Shown piece by piece: positions 1 to 7,488 of a stretch of DNA of 25,597 nt. The stretch lies in NCBI GenBank assembly GCA_937877165.1, contig CALEFO010000070.1, positions 1 to 25,597 on the forward strand, in the 5' to 3' direction. The stretch's first letter is position 1. Each line of letters begins with the position of its first letter. Source of the DNA: an uncultured Lachnospiraceae bacterium (lineage in GTDB: Bacteria > Bacillota > Clostridia > Lachnospirales > Lachnospiraceae). Position numbers and translations under genes: made by a program. The notes below the pieces were generated by a model. That model was given only the letters and a program-made list of their open reading frames with translations, made no database searches and was not told where the DNA came from.

Positions 1-87
1 CTTCCAAACAAGCAGCATCGGTGCTGACGCACCGGCTGCCGCATTCGGCAAAACCGCCTTCGCGGATTTTGCCTCAGCGGGGTAGAA
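1..87 (+). repeat. Structured dispersed repeat, copy 1 (tandem with copy 2)
   Basis: This unit contains two hairpins. Hairpin 1 (12-39) has arms GCAGC/GCTGC and CGGTGC/GCACCG around a TGAC loop, with an AT bulge. Hairpin 2 (47-73) has GGCAAAA/TTTTGCC and CCGC/GCGG around a CTTC loop, with one bulged A. It ends in a G-rich tail, AGCGGGGTAGAA. The unit recurs at 113-199 with 85 of 87 bases identical. The left edge coincides with the window edge, so more copies may lie upstream. Function is unknown; a cis-acting RNA or a small mobile repeat are both possible. Confidence 0.85.
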
Positions 88-121
88 GTTTGGAAGTGAC
101 ATTGATATGTCACTTCCAAAC
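88..121. repeat. Perfect inverted repeat between the two tandem copies
   Basis: Arms GTTTGGAAGTGACA (88-101) and TGTCACTTCCAAAC (108-121) are perfectly complementary over 14 bp. The next pair (T102-A107) also matches, leaving a 4-nt TGAT loop. The right arm includes the first nine bases of copy 2 (113-121), and copy 1 begins with the same nine bases. The same arm may therefore also precede copy 1 outside the window. No T-run follows, so it is not an obvious terminator. Confidence 0.85.
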
Positions 122-199
122 AAGCAGCATCGGTGCTGACGCACCGGCTGCCGCATTCGGCAAAACCACCTTCGTGGATTTTGCCTCAGCGGGGTAGAA
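113..199 (+). repeat. Structured dispersed repeat, copy 2, directly upstream of a gene
   Basis: This copy repeats the 1-87 unit at a period of 112 bp. The only differences are A168 (G56 in copy 1) and T175 (C63 in copy 1). These two positions pair with each other in hairpin 2 (159-185), so the stem is kept. Its tail GGGG (191-194) lies seven bases before the ATG at 202 and may act as the ribosome site of the downstream gene. Confidence 0.85.
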
Positions 200-201
200 A
201 C

Positions 202-438
202 ATGAAACGTGAAATGGAGTTCAAGATGGAGCGCCCGGAACTTCTGAAGGAAGGCCAGGAGGTGACTGTCTCGGAGGGGCTTCTTCCGAGTAATTATTAT
301 TACACGATCAACCCTTCGCTTGCGATGAGCGGCAATATTCCGTTTACGAAGCGGCTGAAGGCCCGGAAGGGCATCGTGAAGTCAGTGGAAGAGAATGAAC
401 GCGGCTTCTACGTCAACGTGGAATTTGAAGAGAACTGA
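202..438 (+). CDS. Conserved-looking small protein of unknown function (78 aa)
   Basis: I do not recognise this protein. It is charged and soluble, with no signal peptide or membrane segment. The C-terminal half (KGIVKSVEENERGFYVNVEF) alternates hydrophobic and charged residues and reads like a small beta-barrel strand pair, but that is an inference. The frame is open from an ATG at 133, but that start lies inside the repeat and would translate its hairpins. The ATG at 202, seven bases after GGGG in the repeat tail, is far more likely. The gene sits alone between the repeat pair and the transporter gene, 69 bp before the latter. Translation may depend on the repeat structure. Confidence 0.7.
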   Translation: MKREMEFKMERPELLKEGQEVTVSEGLLPSNYYYTINPSLAMSGNIPFTKRLKARKGIVKSVEENERGFYVNVEFEEN

Positions 439-507
439 GATGGTCCGATACGGGCATTTCTCCTTGGGGTGCTGCAAAAAAAGCGGCACAGAAAGGTAAG
501 CTTCAGC

Positions 508-2475
508 ATGGAAGAAAAACAGACCTCAGCGGGCAAGATGCCGTTTCGCAATGCAGTCAGCTGTTTTCTGGGCGCCCTGATCTGGGGAACTGCCTTTGTG
601 GCGCAGAGAATCGGAAGCGATGAAATCAGCGCGATGACATTCGTGGGACTGCGCTTTCTGATGGGATTTGCGGTCCTGCTTCCACTCGTCATTGTCCGGG
701 AGAGGCTCCGAGGGAAACGAATTCTGCAGAAAGACCGGACGGTAGAACCGGTGGATCACAGGCAGTCCGTAAGGGGCGGAATCGTCTGCGGGATTGCCCT
801 TGTGACAGCGTCCTGGCTTCAGCAGGTGGCAATCCCTTATGTTCCGGTCGGAAAGGCAGGCTTTCTTACGGCACTGTATATCATCATTGTGCCCATCCTT
901 TCCTTCTTTTTCACAAGAAGAAGCAGGGCAAGGGTCTGGATTGCAGCGGCAATTTCAGCGGTCGGGCTCTATTTCCTGTGCATGAAGCCGGGAGAATCCT
1001 TCCATATCGGGCGGTGGGAATTGATTCTGATTGGCTGTGCGCTGATGTTCTCGGTGCAAATTATGAGCATTGATCATTTTGCGGCGAGGACGGACGGCGT
1101 GGAGTTGTCCTGTATGCAGTTTCTGACGGCAGGTGTCATCGGAACGGTTATTGCAGCAGGACAAGGAAACCTGTCTCTTGCCGGGGTATCTGCGGGGGCC
1201 CTTTTGTCTCTTCTTTATGCCGGAATTTTTTCGAGTGGAATTGCCTATACGCTGCAGATTGTCGGGCAGAAGGGAGCAGACCCGGCAATTGCGTCTCTGA
1301 TTATGTCCCTGGAATCGGTGATCAGCGCGGTGTCGGCGTTCTTCATTCTGCATCAGACCCTGTCGGGGCGCGAGCTGGTGGGATGCGTCCTGATGGCATC
1401 GGCAATTGTACTCGTCCAGCTGCCGGTGAAGAAGACAACGCTTTTGATGAGTCTTCTGTCTGTTCTTTTTCTTGGCGGCTGCGGATCGGCCCCCGGAGTG
1501 GATACCGGGAATGTGGAAACGCAGGGAAGCAAGCTCCTGCAGGCAGGATCCTATCAGGAGGCGGCTGATTTCTATCAGCAGCAGATTGATGCGAAAAACA
1601 CGGGAGCAGAGAATTACCGGTGCCTTGGAATTTCCCTGATGGGGCTTGGAGATTATAAAAAGGCGGCTGAGGCGTTTGAAACGGCACTTTCGGAATCCGG
1701 AATCATTCCGACGGACAGTGATTATGACATCAACTACTATCTCGGCTCCTGCTATGACAAGCTGGGAGATTACGAGTCAGCGCTGGAGGTTTATGATGCT
1801 ATCGTTGTCCTTCGACCGAAGGACGCAGACGCGTTGGAACTTCGCGGCGGAGTGAAAATGCAGATGGGCGATACCGAAGGAATGCAGAAGGATTTTTCCA
1901 AGGCAATCTCACTGGAACCATCGAATTATGATCGCCTGCTCTCCATTTATTCTGCTATGGCCAGCAACGGCTATGAGGAAGAGGGAAAAAAATACCTGCA
2001 GGATGCTCTGGATCAGAGCTCGGACAGCATGAGCGGATATGACCGCGGACGGATCGCCTACTACGTCGGAGATTATGACACGGCGCGGACGAATCTGGAA
2101 CAGCTGCAGAACAATACCGACGAAAAAGTTGTCCTGATGCTCGGAAGAACCTATGAGGCACTGGGAGATTATAATTACGCTACCAATGTGTACAAGACCT
2201 TCCTTTCTTCGGATACGACGCATCCGGAGGTCTATAATCAGCTGGGACTGTGCTGCATGAAAATGGAGGATTACGAGTCGGCGCTGGACGCATTTCAGGA
2301 AGGGAAAAAGCTCGGCGGGACAGAATGTCTGCAGAGCCTTTCATTCAATGAAATCGTGGCATATGAGCACTTGGGAGAGTTTGAACAGGCGCAGGCACTG
2401 ATGGAAACCTACTTAAAATCCTATCCCGGGGATGAGAAGGCCAAACGGGAAGAGATCTTTCTTAGTACAAGATAA
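508..2475 (+). CDS. EamA/DMT-family transporter fused in frame to a TPR lipoprotein-like domain
   Basis: Residues about 12-300 look like a ten-helix drug/metabolite transporter of the EamA type: two related five-helix halves, with an N-terminal GALIWGTAFVAQ helix and a late ESVISAVSAFFILHQ helix. At residues 307-325 the same frame reads VKKTTLLMSLLSVLFLGGC, a textbook lipoprotein signal with lipobox LGGC and the cysteine at 325. About nine TPR-like repeats follow to the end (for example AENYRCLGISLMGLGDYKKA). Codon 307 is GTG, so the second half could be a separate lipoprotein started internally, although no strong ribosome site is visible there. The start at 508 is preferred because AAAGG lies 11 bases upstream; a GTG at 469 is in frame but has no spaced ribosome site. 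Substrate is unknown. Confidence 0.85.
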   Translation: MEEKQTSAGKMPFRNAVSCFLGALIWGTAFVAQRIGSDEISAMTFVGLRFLMGFAVLLPLVIVRERLRGKRILQKDRTVEPVDHRQSVRGGIVCGIALVTASWLQQVAIPYVPVGKAGFLTALYIIIVPILSFFFTRRSRARVWIAAAISAVGLYFLCMKPGESFHIGRWELILIGCALMFSVQIMSIDHFAARTDGVELSCMQFLTAGVIGTVIAAGQGNLSLAGVSAGALLSLLYAGIFSSGIAYTLQIVGQKGADPAIASLIMSLESVISAVSAFFILHQTLSGRELVGCVLMASAIVLVQLPVKKTTLLMSLLSVLFLGGCGSAPGVDTGNVETQGSKLLQAGSYQEAADFYQQQIDAKNTGAENYRCLGISLMGLGDYKKAAEAFETALSESGIIPTDSDYDINYYLGSCYDKLGDYESALEVYDAIVVLRPKDADALELRGGVKMQMGDTEGMQKDFSKAISLEPSNYDRLLSIYSAMASNGYEEEGKKYLQDALDQSSDSMSGYDRGRIAYYVGDYDTARTNLEQLQNNTDEKVVLMLGRTYEALGDYNYATNVYKTFLSSDTTHPEVYNQLGLCCMKMEDYESALDAFQEGKKLGGTECLQSLSFNEIVAYEHLGEFEQAQALMETYLKSYPGDEKAKREEIFLSTR

Positions 2476-2486
2476 TGATTCGTTGG

Positions 2487-2516
2487 TTGCATAGGAGCCA
2501 AATTCTGCGTTATACT
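2487..2516 (+). promoter_or_regulatory. Probable sigma-A promoter of the pyrF operon
   Basis: A TTGCAT -35 box (2487-2492) and a TATACT -10 box (2511-2516) are separated by 18 bp. They fall in the gap after the TPR gene and before pyrF. The predicted leader of about 70 nt contains two mutually exclusive short hairpins (see findings). Confidence 0.55.
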
Positions 2517-2589
2517 GCAACCGATATATTAGCAGGTGCCTGATGGCACGTCCTCCTGTTTGGAGCAGGCACGACAAGAAAGGATATCA

Positions 2590-3528
2590 ATGATTTCAAA
2601 ACTGATTGCAAAAATCCGGGAGAAAAATGCACCGGTAGTTGTCGGATTGGATCCGCAGATGAGCTTCATTCCGGAGCAGCTGGTTAAGGATGCGGCCCGT
2701 CATGTGGATGAGACGGCGTATGATGAAGATCTGAGTGCGGCAGCGGAGGCTGTCTGGCGCTTCAACAAGGAGATTGTGGATGCGGTTGCAGATCTGGTTC
2801 CGGCCGTGAAGCCGCAGATCGCAATGTATGAGCAGTTCGGAATTCCGGGCATGATTGCTTACTGGAAGACGGTGCGCTACTGCCAGGAGAAGGGACTGAT
2901 TGTCATTGGTGATGTCAAGCGGGGCGACATCGGATCCACTTCGGAAGCGTATGCAAGAGCCCATCTGGGAAGAGTGGAGATCGGCGGACACCGGATCCGG
3001 GCATTTGATGAGGATTTTGCAACGGTAAATCCGTATTTGGGAACCGATGGCATCAAGCCGTTCGTGGATGTCTGCAACCAGGAGGACAAGGGCATTTTCG
3101 TTCTGGTGAAGACCTCCAATCCTTCCAGCGGAGAATTTCAGGACATCCGGATCGAGGATGGCCGCCACATGTATGAGGTGGTTGGTGAGAAGGTCCGCGA
3201 GTGGGGCGGGCAGTCGATGGATGGCGCGTACAGCAATGTCGGAGCTGTTGTTGGGGCAACCTATCCGGAGCAGGCGAAGGTTTTGCGCGAGCTCATGCCG
3301 CATACCTTCATTCTGGCACCCGGGTATGGCGCACAGGGAGCCACCGCCAAGGATCTGTCCGGATTTTTCGACAAGAACGGAGACGGAGCAATCGTCAACT
3401 CCTCCCGCGGAATCATTGCGGCCTATAAGAAGGATAAGTATTCACGCTTTGGCGAAGAGGGCTTTGCGGATGCAGCGAGAGCGGCAACCGTGGATATGAT
3501 CGAGGATCTTCGCACAGCGCTTTCCTGA
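2590..3528 (+). CDS. pyrF: Orotidine 5'-phosphate decarboxylase, type 2 (PyrF)
   Basis: This enzyme decarboxylates OMP to UMP, the last step of de novo pyrimidine synthesis, in the cytoplasm. At 312 aa it has the length of the longer type 2 bacterial subfamily rather than the roughly 230-aa type 1 enzyme. Visible landmarks are VVGLDPQ (Asp21), VKPQIAMYEQFG, the catalytic-site strand DVKRGDI with Lys110 and Asp113, then GYGAQG and the phosphate-binding NSSRGI. The ATG at 2590 is chosen because AGGAT lies just upstream. An in-frame ATG at 2542 would translate the leader hairpin. It is followed 34 bp later by pyrE, so the two are probably co-transcribed from the promoter at 2487-2516. Confidence 0.96.
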   Translation: MISKLIAKIREKNAPVVVGLDPQMSFIPEQLVKDAARHVDETAYDEDLSAAAEAVWRFNKEIVDAVADLVPAVKPQIAMYEQFGIPGMIAYWKTVRYCQEKGLIVIGDVKRGDIGSTSEAYARAHLGRVEIGGHRIRAFDEDFATVNPYLGTDGIKPFVDVCNQEDKGIFVLVKTSNPSSGEFQDIRIEDGRHMYEVVGEKVREWGGQSMDGAYSNVGAVVGATYPEQAKVLRELMPHTFILAPGYGAQGATAKDLSGFFDKNGDGAIVNSSRGIIAAYKKDKYSRFGEEGFADAARAATVDMIEDLRTALS

Positions 3529-3562
3529 TTCAGAAACGAAAGAACGGAGCAACAGACAGGTT

Positions 3563-4243
3563 ATGGAACAGTACAAAAAGGACTTTATTGATTTTATGCT
3601 GGACTCCCGTGTCCTTAAATTCGGGGATTTTACCTTAAAGAGCGGCCGCAAGTCGCCGTTTTTCATGAATGCAGGGGCCTATCAGTCGGGCGGACAGCTG
3701 ATCCGTCTGGGAGAATATTACGCAAGAGCCATTCATGATACCTATGGACTGGATTTCGATGTCCTTTTCGGACCGGCGTATAAGGGAATTCCGCTCGCAG
3801 TGGCTACGGTTATGGCCATCAGCAAGATTTACGGCGTGGAGATCCGCTACTGCGCAAACCGCAAGGAAGTCAAGGATCACGGAGATAAGGGAATCCTTCT
3901 CGGCAGCAAGCTCCGTGACGGTGACCGCGTGGTCATCATCGAGGATGTCACAACCTCCGGTGCTTCGATGGCAGAGACCGTTCCGATTCTGCGTGCGCAG
4001 GCGGACGTAGAAATTCTGGGTCTGATGGTATCTCTGAACCGCATGGAGGTCGGCATGGAAGGTAAGGTTTCCGCTCTTGATGAGATCAAGGCGAAATACG
4101 GCTTTCCGGCAGGCGCTATCGTGACCATGCAGGATGTCATGGATTACCTCGGAACGCCGAAGGAAGGAAAAACGGAAGCGTTCCTGAATGAAGAGATGAA
4201 AGAGGCTCTTCACAAATACTACGAGGAATATGGGGTGCATTAA
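3563..4243 (+). CDS. pyrE: Orotate phosphoribosyltransferase (PyrE)
   Basis: This enzyme joins orotate and PRPP to give OMP, the substrate of PyrF encoded just upstream. The PRPP-binding motif VVIIEDVTTSGAS starts at residue 123. Other family marks are the N-terminal LKSGRKSPFFMNAG segment, the GPAYKGIPLA loop, and a basic Arg/Lys-rich loop (NRKEVKDHG) that supplies active-site lysines. The length of 226 aa is normal for the family. The gene ends exactly where the next frame begins, at a TTG codon, which suggests coupled translation with the small membrane protein downstream. Confidence 0.97.
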   Translation: MEQYKKDFIDFMLDSRVLKFGDFTLKSGRKSPFFMNAGAYQSGGQLIRLGEYYARAIHDTYGLDFDVLFGPAYKGIPLAVATVMAISKIYGVEIRYCANRKEVKDHGDKGILLGSKLRDGDRVVIIEDVTTSGASMAETVPILRAQADVEILGLMVSLNRMEVGMEGKVSALDEIKAKYGFPAGAIVTMQDVMDYLGTPKEGKTEAFLNEEMKEALHKYYEEYGVH

Positions 4244-4558
4244 TTGAGAAAGCCTCATGGACATTTATTCAGCAGCCGGGAGCAGTCGGTCAGCGCCCTG
4301 ATTTCCGTGATTCTGGGAGGCGTTTCCCTGCTCTCCTGCAGTATTATGGTCTATCTGACATATAAAAACGGCGGTCAGGCGCAGCTGCGCTATGGCGGCG
4401 TCGTTTTTATATGTCTTTTTTTCTCTCTGGCCGGAATGATTCTGGCCATTTTGTCCCGGAGAGAGCCGGAGAAATTCTATCTCACCTCTTATCTGGGAAT
4501 GCTTCTGAACGGACTGGTTCTGGCGTTCGGATTTATTGTGATGTATCTGGGTGCGTAG
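4244..4558 (+). CDS. Small three-helix membrane protein, DUF6142-like
   Basis: This 104-aa protein has three hydrophobic segments, at about residues 18-40, 50-70 and 80-103, with a basic amino end (RKPHGHLFSSREQ). By memory it resembles the small DUF6142 proteins of Lachnospiraceae, which I associate with this position behind pyrE, but no search was run. The only usable start is TTG at 4244, directly after the pyrE TAA. GGGGTG in the last pyrE codons lies about eight bases upstream and can serve as ribosome site. Function is unknown. Its place at the end of a pyr operon does not by itself imply a role in pyrimidine synthesis. Confidence 0.75.
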   Translation: MRKPHGHLFSSREQSVSALISVILGGVSLLSCSIMVYLTYKNGGQAQLRYGGVVFICLFFSLAGMILAILSRREPEKFYLTSYLGMLLNGLVLAFGFIVMYLGA

Positions 4559-4640
4559 CAGCGGCCCTGCGAATAGGACATCCGCGGACTTTGGGACTGC
4601 AGAACATGAAGCAAAAGACTGAAAGAGAACAAAGAGTCGT

Positions 4641-6809
4641 ATGACAGAGGGAACAATGAACGAATTGTTTACATTGGACGAGGACAGAGTCCGCGAAATT
4701 GCGGAGGATACGAAAGAGATTTCCCCGAAGGCGGCGGACTTCTGGAGCTGCACGGCAAGGATGCTGGTCCTTTTCCTGGAAGAGTATCACTGGGTGGAAA
4801 ACGGAAGCCTGGAGAAGGCAGAGCTTGCGGAGCTTCAGAAGCACAACACTGCGTTGTATGCGGATATCCTGCCGGAGCATTATGAGAAGAGCTACGCCAA
4901 TCCGAAGTACTGCGCGGCACTCTTCGGGACGGAGTACGGAAGGCTGGCGGCGGCTCTTGTCTATGAGCTGCGGAGCATGATCCCGTTTCTTTATGAAGGC
5001 ATCGAGGATGAGATTCGGATTCGCCTGGAACTGTTTCTGGAAGCATATACGGCTTTTACCCTGGAGGAGGAGCAGTACAGGGCTCTGAAGGAGAGCGGTG
5101 AGATTCCCGAAGAGATGGGCGTGACAGGAATTCCTCCGGTCAAAAATCTTCGGAAAATTCTGTACGGCTATGTGCAGGACTATTGGGAGCAGGAGCTTTC
5201 TCTTGAAGTCGGGCGAAAGCTTGTCGGAGAGAGCGGGGATGGCTGCGATTATGCACTGGAAATCATCAAGAGCAGTGACCTCTCGGATCCGCGGTATCTG
5301 TACCGCTTCGGAGAGTACATCTCGGACAATGAATTCCGCACCTGGCAGCATCTGCAGGAGCTGGACGAGACGAAGCTTGGCAAAATGGCGGACACCTGGA
5401 CGGAGGGCTACCGGATCGGCTTTCTTGTGGGAGGAAAGGACTTTTCCTCCAAGGAGACGGTCGGGCTCATCTGGCACCTTGGCTTCGAGCAGATGATTCT
5501 GCGGTCGATTCACAATTTCGAGGCCATGGGAAAGAGGTGCGTCTGCTACCGCGAGACGCAGAGTCTGTTCGGACTGCACGAATCGGAAATTACAGGATAC
5601 TGCGGAGCGGATGCGAATCCGCAGTACCGCTATGACCACAGGGAAGATCTGGCACTTGTTCTGGATGATGACCTTGCAGGAAGACGGGTGGAAGCACTGA
5701 AGGCGGCATATCGTACGTGGCGGAATGAAACGCCTCTTTACGCGGGACCGGCAGTGATGGAAACCTTTGGAGAGGCTCCGTTTACGCCGGGCAACGATCC
5801 GGCAAAAGCAGCCTACGACAAGGCGCAGCAGAAGCTGATCTCCCGTTACCGTCAGACGGCGTCCCGCGCCTACAATGAGGCGGTGATCGGGAAGGACCGA
5901 AGCTTTACGATCATTTCGTTCCCGCTTCCTTCCATTGCGGAAGGAGCTCCGAAGGGCGCCTCCTATGAGAAAATTTTTGATGCCGTATTGCGGATCAACA
6001 CGCTGGATTACAAGACCTATGAGAGAATCCAGGGAACGCTGATTGATGCTCTGAATCAGGCAGACCGCCTGCATGTGACGGGGCGCTGCGGGAATCCTAC
6101 GGATCTTACGGTGAATCTCTGGAAGCTGAAGGATCCGCAGCACGAGACGATCTTCGAGAACTGCGTGGCGGACGTCAACATCCCGGTGGGAGAGGTTTTC
6201 ACCACCCCTGTCCTGAAGGGAACGAGCGGCGTGCTCGCGGTCTCCGGTGTTTTTCTGGAAGGGCTGTTCTTCCGGAATCTGTCGCTGACCTTCCGGGACG
6301 GCTGCGTTTCGGACTATTCCTGTGACAATTTTGCAAGCGAAGAGAACGCGAAGGAAAAGGGTCGGGCCTACATCGAGGAGAACATCCTGTTCCATCATCC
6401 GACACTTCCGATGGGAGAATGTGCGATCGGAACCAATACGACCGCGTATGCGGAGGGAATCCGGTATGGCATCACAGACCGCCTTCCGATTCTGATTGCG
6501 GAGAAGACAGGGCCGCATTTTGCTGTGGGTGATACCTGCTACAGCAACGAGGAGGACAACGAGAGCTTCAATCCGGACGGAAAGAAGATCGTTGCCAGGG
6601 AGAATGATTTCTCGAGACTGCGCGGCCGGGAGCCGGAGAAGGCATATTTTGGCTGTCATACGGATATTACGATTCCGTTTGCGGAGCTCGGGAGGATCGA
6701 AGCGGTCCATAAGGACGGAAGCACGAAGACCATTCTGGAAAACGGAAGGTTCGTCCTTCCGGGAACGGAGGAACTGAATGTCCCTCTGGATGGCCTTTTG
6801 CAGGAGTGA
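4641..6809 (+). CDS. M29-like metallo-aminopeptidase with long N-terminal extension
   Basis: The C-terminal part carries what appear to be all the metal ligands and the catalytic tyrosine of M29 (AmpS/AmpT) aminopeptidases: Glu518 in VGEVFTTP, Glu593 in MGECAIGTN, His626 and Tyr634 in GPHFAVGDTCY, then His673 and Asp675 in CHTDITIP. The product should be a cytoplasmic two-metal exopeptidase that trims N-terminal residues from peptides. At 722 aa it is about 300 residues longer than classical M29 enzymes (about 410 aa). The extra N-terminal part is acidic, apparently helical, and contains no motif I recognise. The ATG at 4641 is used; another at 4656 follows GAGGGA closely and is a real alternative. 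The gene stands between the pyr and pur operons and may be its own unit. Confidence 0.82.
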   Translation: MTEGTMNELFTLDEDRVREIAEDTKEISPKAADFWSCTARMLVLFLEEYHWVENGSLEKAELAELQKHNTALYADILPEHYEKSYANPKYCAALFGTEYGRLAAALVYELRSMIPFLYEGIEDEIRIRLELFLEAYTAFTLEEEQYRALKESGEIPEEMGVTGIPPVKNLRKILYGYVQDYWEQELSLEVGRKLVGESGDGCDYALEIIKSSDLSDPRYLYRFGEYISDNEFRTWQHLQELDETKLGKMADTWTEGYRIGFLVGGKDFSSKETVGLIWHLGFEQMILRSIHNFEAMGKRCVCYRETQSLFGLHESEITGYCGADANPQYRYDHREDLALVLDDDLAGRRVEALKAAYRTWRNETPLYAGPAVMETFGEAPFTPGNDPAKAAYDKAQQKLISRYRQTASRAYNEAVIGKDRSFTIISFPLPSIAEGAPKGASYEKIFDAVLRINTLDYKTYERIQGTLIDALNQADRLHVTGRCGNPTDLTVNLWKLKDPQHETIFENCVADVNIPVGEVFTTPVLKGTSGVLAVSGVFLEGLFFRNLSLTFRDGCVSDYSCDNFASEENAKEKGRAYIEENILFHHPTLPMGECAIGTNTTAYAEGIRYGITDRLPILIAEKTGPHFAVGDTCYSNEEDNESFNPDGKKIVARENDFSRLRGREPEKAYFGCHTDITIPFAELGRIEAVHKDGSTKTILENGRFVLPGTEELNVPLDGLLQE

Positions 6810-6874
6810 CGGGGAAACTTCCGGAAAGGACGGTGTCCGGTCCGGGTAAATCATAGAAAAGCGTGGAGGTGCGT

Positions 6875-7378
6875 ATGGCAACAGTTGGCATTGTGATGGG
6901 ATCAGATTCCGACATGAGCGTAATGAGCAAGGCGGCGGAGGTGCTGGACCAGTTCGGCATCAGCTATGAGATGCATATTATTTCGGCGCATCGCGAACCC
7001 GACGTGTTCTTTGAGTGGGCGAAGGGAGCCGAGGCAAGAGGCATCAAGGTGATCATCGCGGGAGCGGGTATGGCGGCCCATCTGCCCGGAATGTGCGCGG
7101 CACTTTTCCCGATGCCGGTCATTGGAATTCCGATGCACACCACCTCTCTTGGCGGCAGGGATTCTCTCTACAGCATTGTGCAGATGCCGAGCGGGATTCC
7201 GGTCGCGACCGTGGCAATCGGAGGAGGCAAGAACGCGGGAATTCTTGCAGCGAAGATCCTCGCGGTTTCCGACAAGGAGCTCCTTGCGAAGCTGAAGGAC
7301 TATTCCTTGTCCATGGAAGAGGAAGTAAAGGCGAAGGACGAGAAGCTTCAGAAGACAGGATATCGGAATTATGAATAA
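6875..7378 (+). CDS. purE: N5-carboxyaminoimidazole ribonucleotide mutase (PurE, class I)
   Basis: PurE moves the carboxyl group of N5-CAIR to form CAIR in de novo purine synthesis. The 167-aa protein carries the class I signatures MGSDSDMS near the amino end, the SAHREP active-site loop, and GAGMAAHLPG. The ATG at 6875 follows a GGAGGT ribosome site at 6865-6870; an upstream in-frame GTG at 6863 overlaps that site and is rejected. Class I PurE normally acts after PurK, which is not in this window. The gene is the first of purE-purM-purN-purD. A gap of 110 bp with two hairpins separates it from purM. Confidence 0.96.
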   Translation: MATVGIVMGSDSDMSVMSKAAEVLDQFGISYEMHIISAHREPDVFFEWAKGAEARGIKVIIAGAGMAAHLPGMCAALFPMPVIGIPMHTTSLGGRDSLYSIVQMPSGIPVATVAIGGGKNAGILAAKILAVSDKELLAKLKDYSLSMEEEVKAKDEKLQKTGYRNYE

Positions 7379-7382
7379 CGGC

Positions 7383-7481
7383 TCTGTGCCCCGTTTGTAA
7401 TGGCACAGAAGGACATCGATTCGAAGGGAATACAGCTGACGGCGGCAGACAGATGCCGCAGAGAACAGGCACAGAAGGAGG
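7383..7481 (+). promoter_or_regulatory. purE-purM intergenic leader with competing hairpins next to the purM ribosome site
   Basis: TCTGTGCC (7383-7390) can pair with GGCACAGA at 7402-7409, or with an identical GGCACAGA at 7468-7475 that directly abuts the purM AGGAGG (7476-7481). The 12-mer GGCACAGAAGGA is present at both places. A further hairpin, GCGGCA/TGCCGC, lies between them. The arms are exact in sequence; a regulatory role is inferred. Confidence 0.45.
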
Positions 7482-7488
7482 ATCACTC

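Noticed and set aside
1..199. CRISPR array
   Set aside because: Only two units, and the whole 112-bp unit repeats, leaving no unique spacers. There are no cas genes nearby.
133..201. N-terminal extension of the small gene (start at ATG 133)
   Set aside because: It would translate the structured repeat. The same repeat appears elsewhere in front of or behind other genes, and the sequence conservation is at paired bases, not codons.
6810..6874. Purine or other riboswitch before purE
   Set aside because: The gap is only 65 bp and lacks the purine riboswitch core; only short weak pairings are seen.
4533..6881. Long minus-strand frame opposite the aminopeptidase gene
   Set aside because: It runs antisense to a clear M29-like gene; the composition is Arg/Leu/His-rich as shadow frames are.
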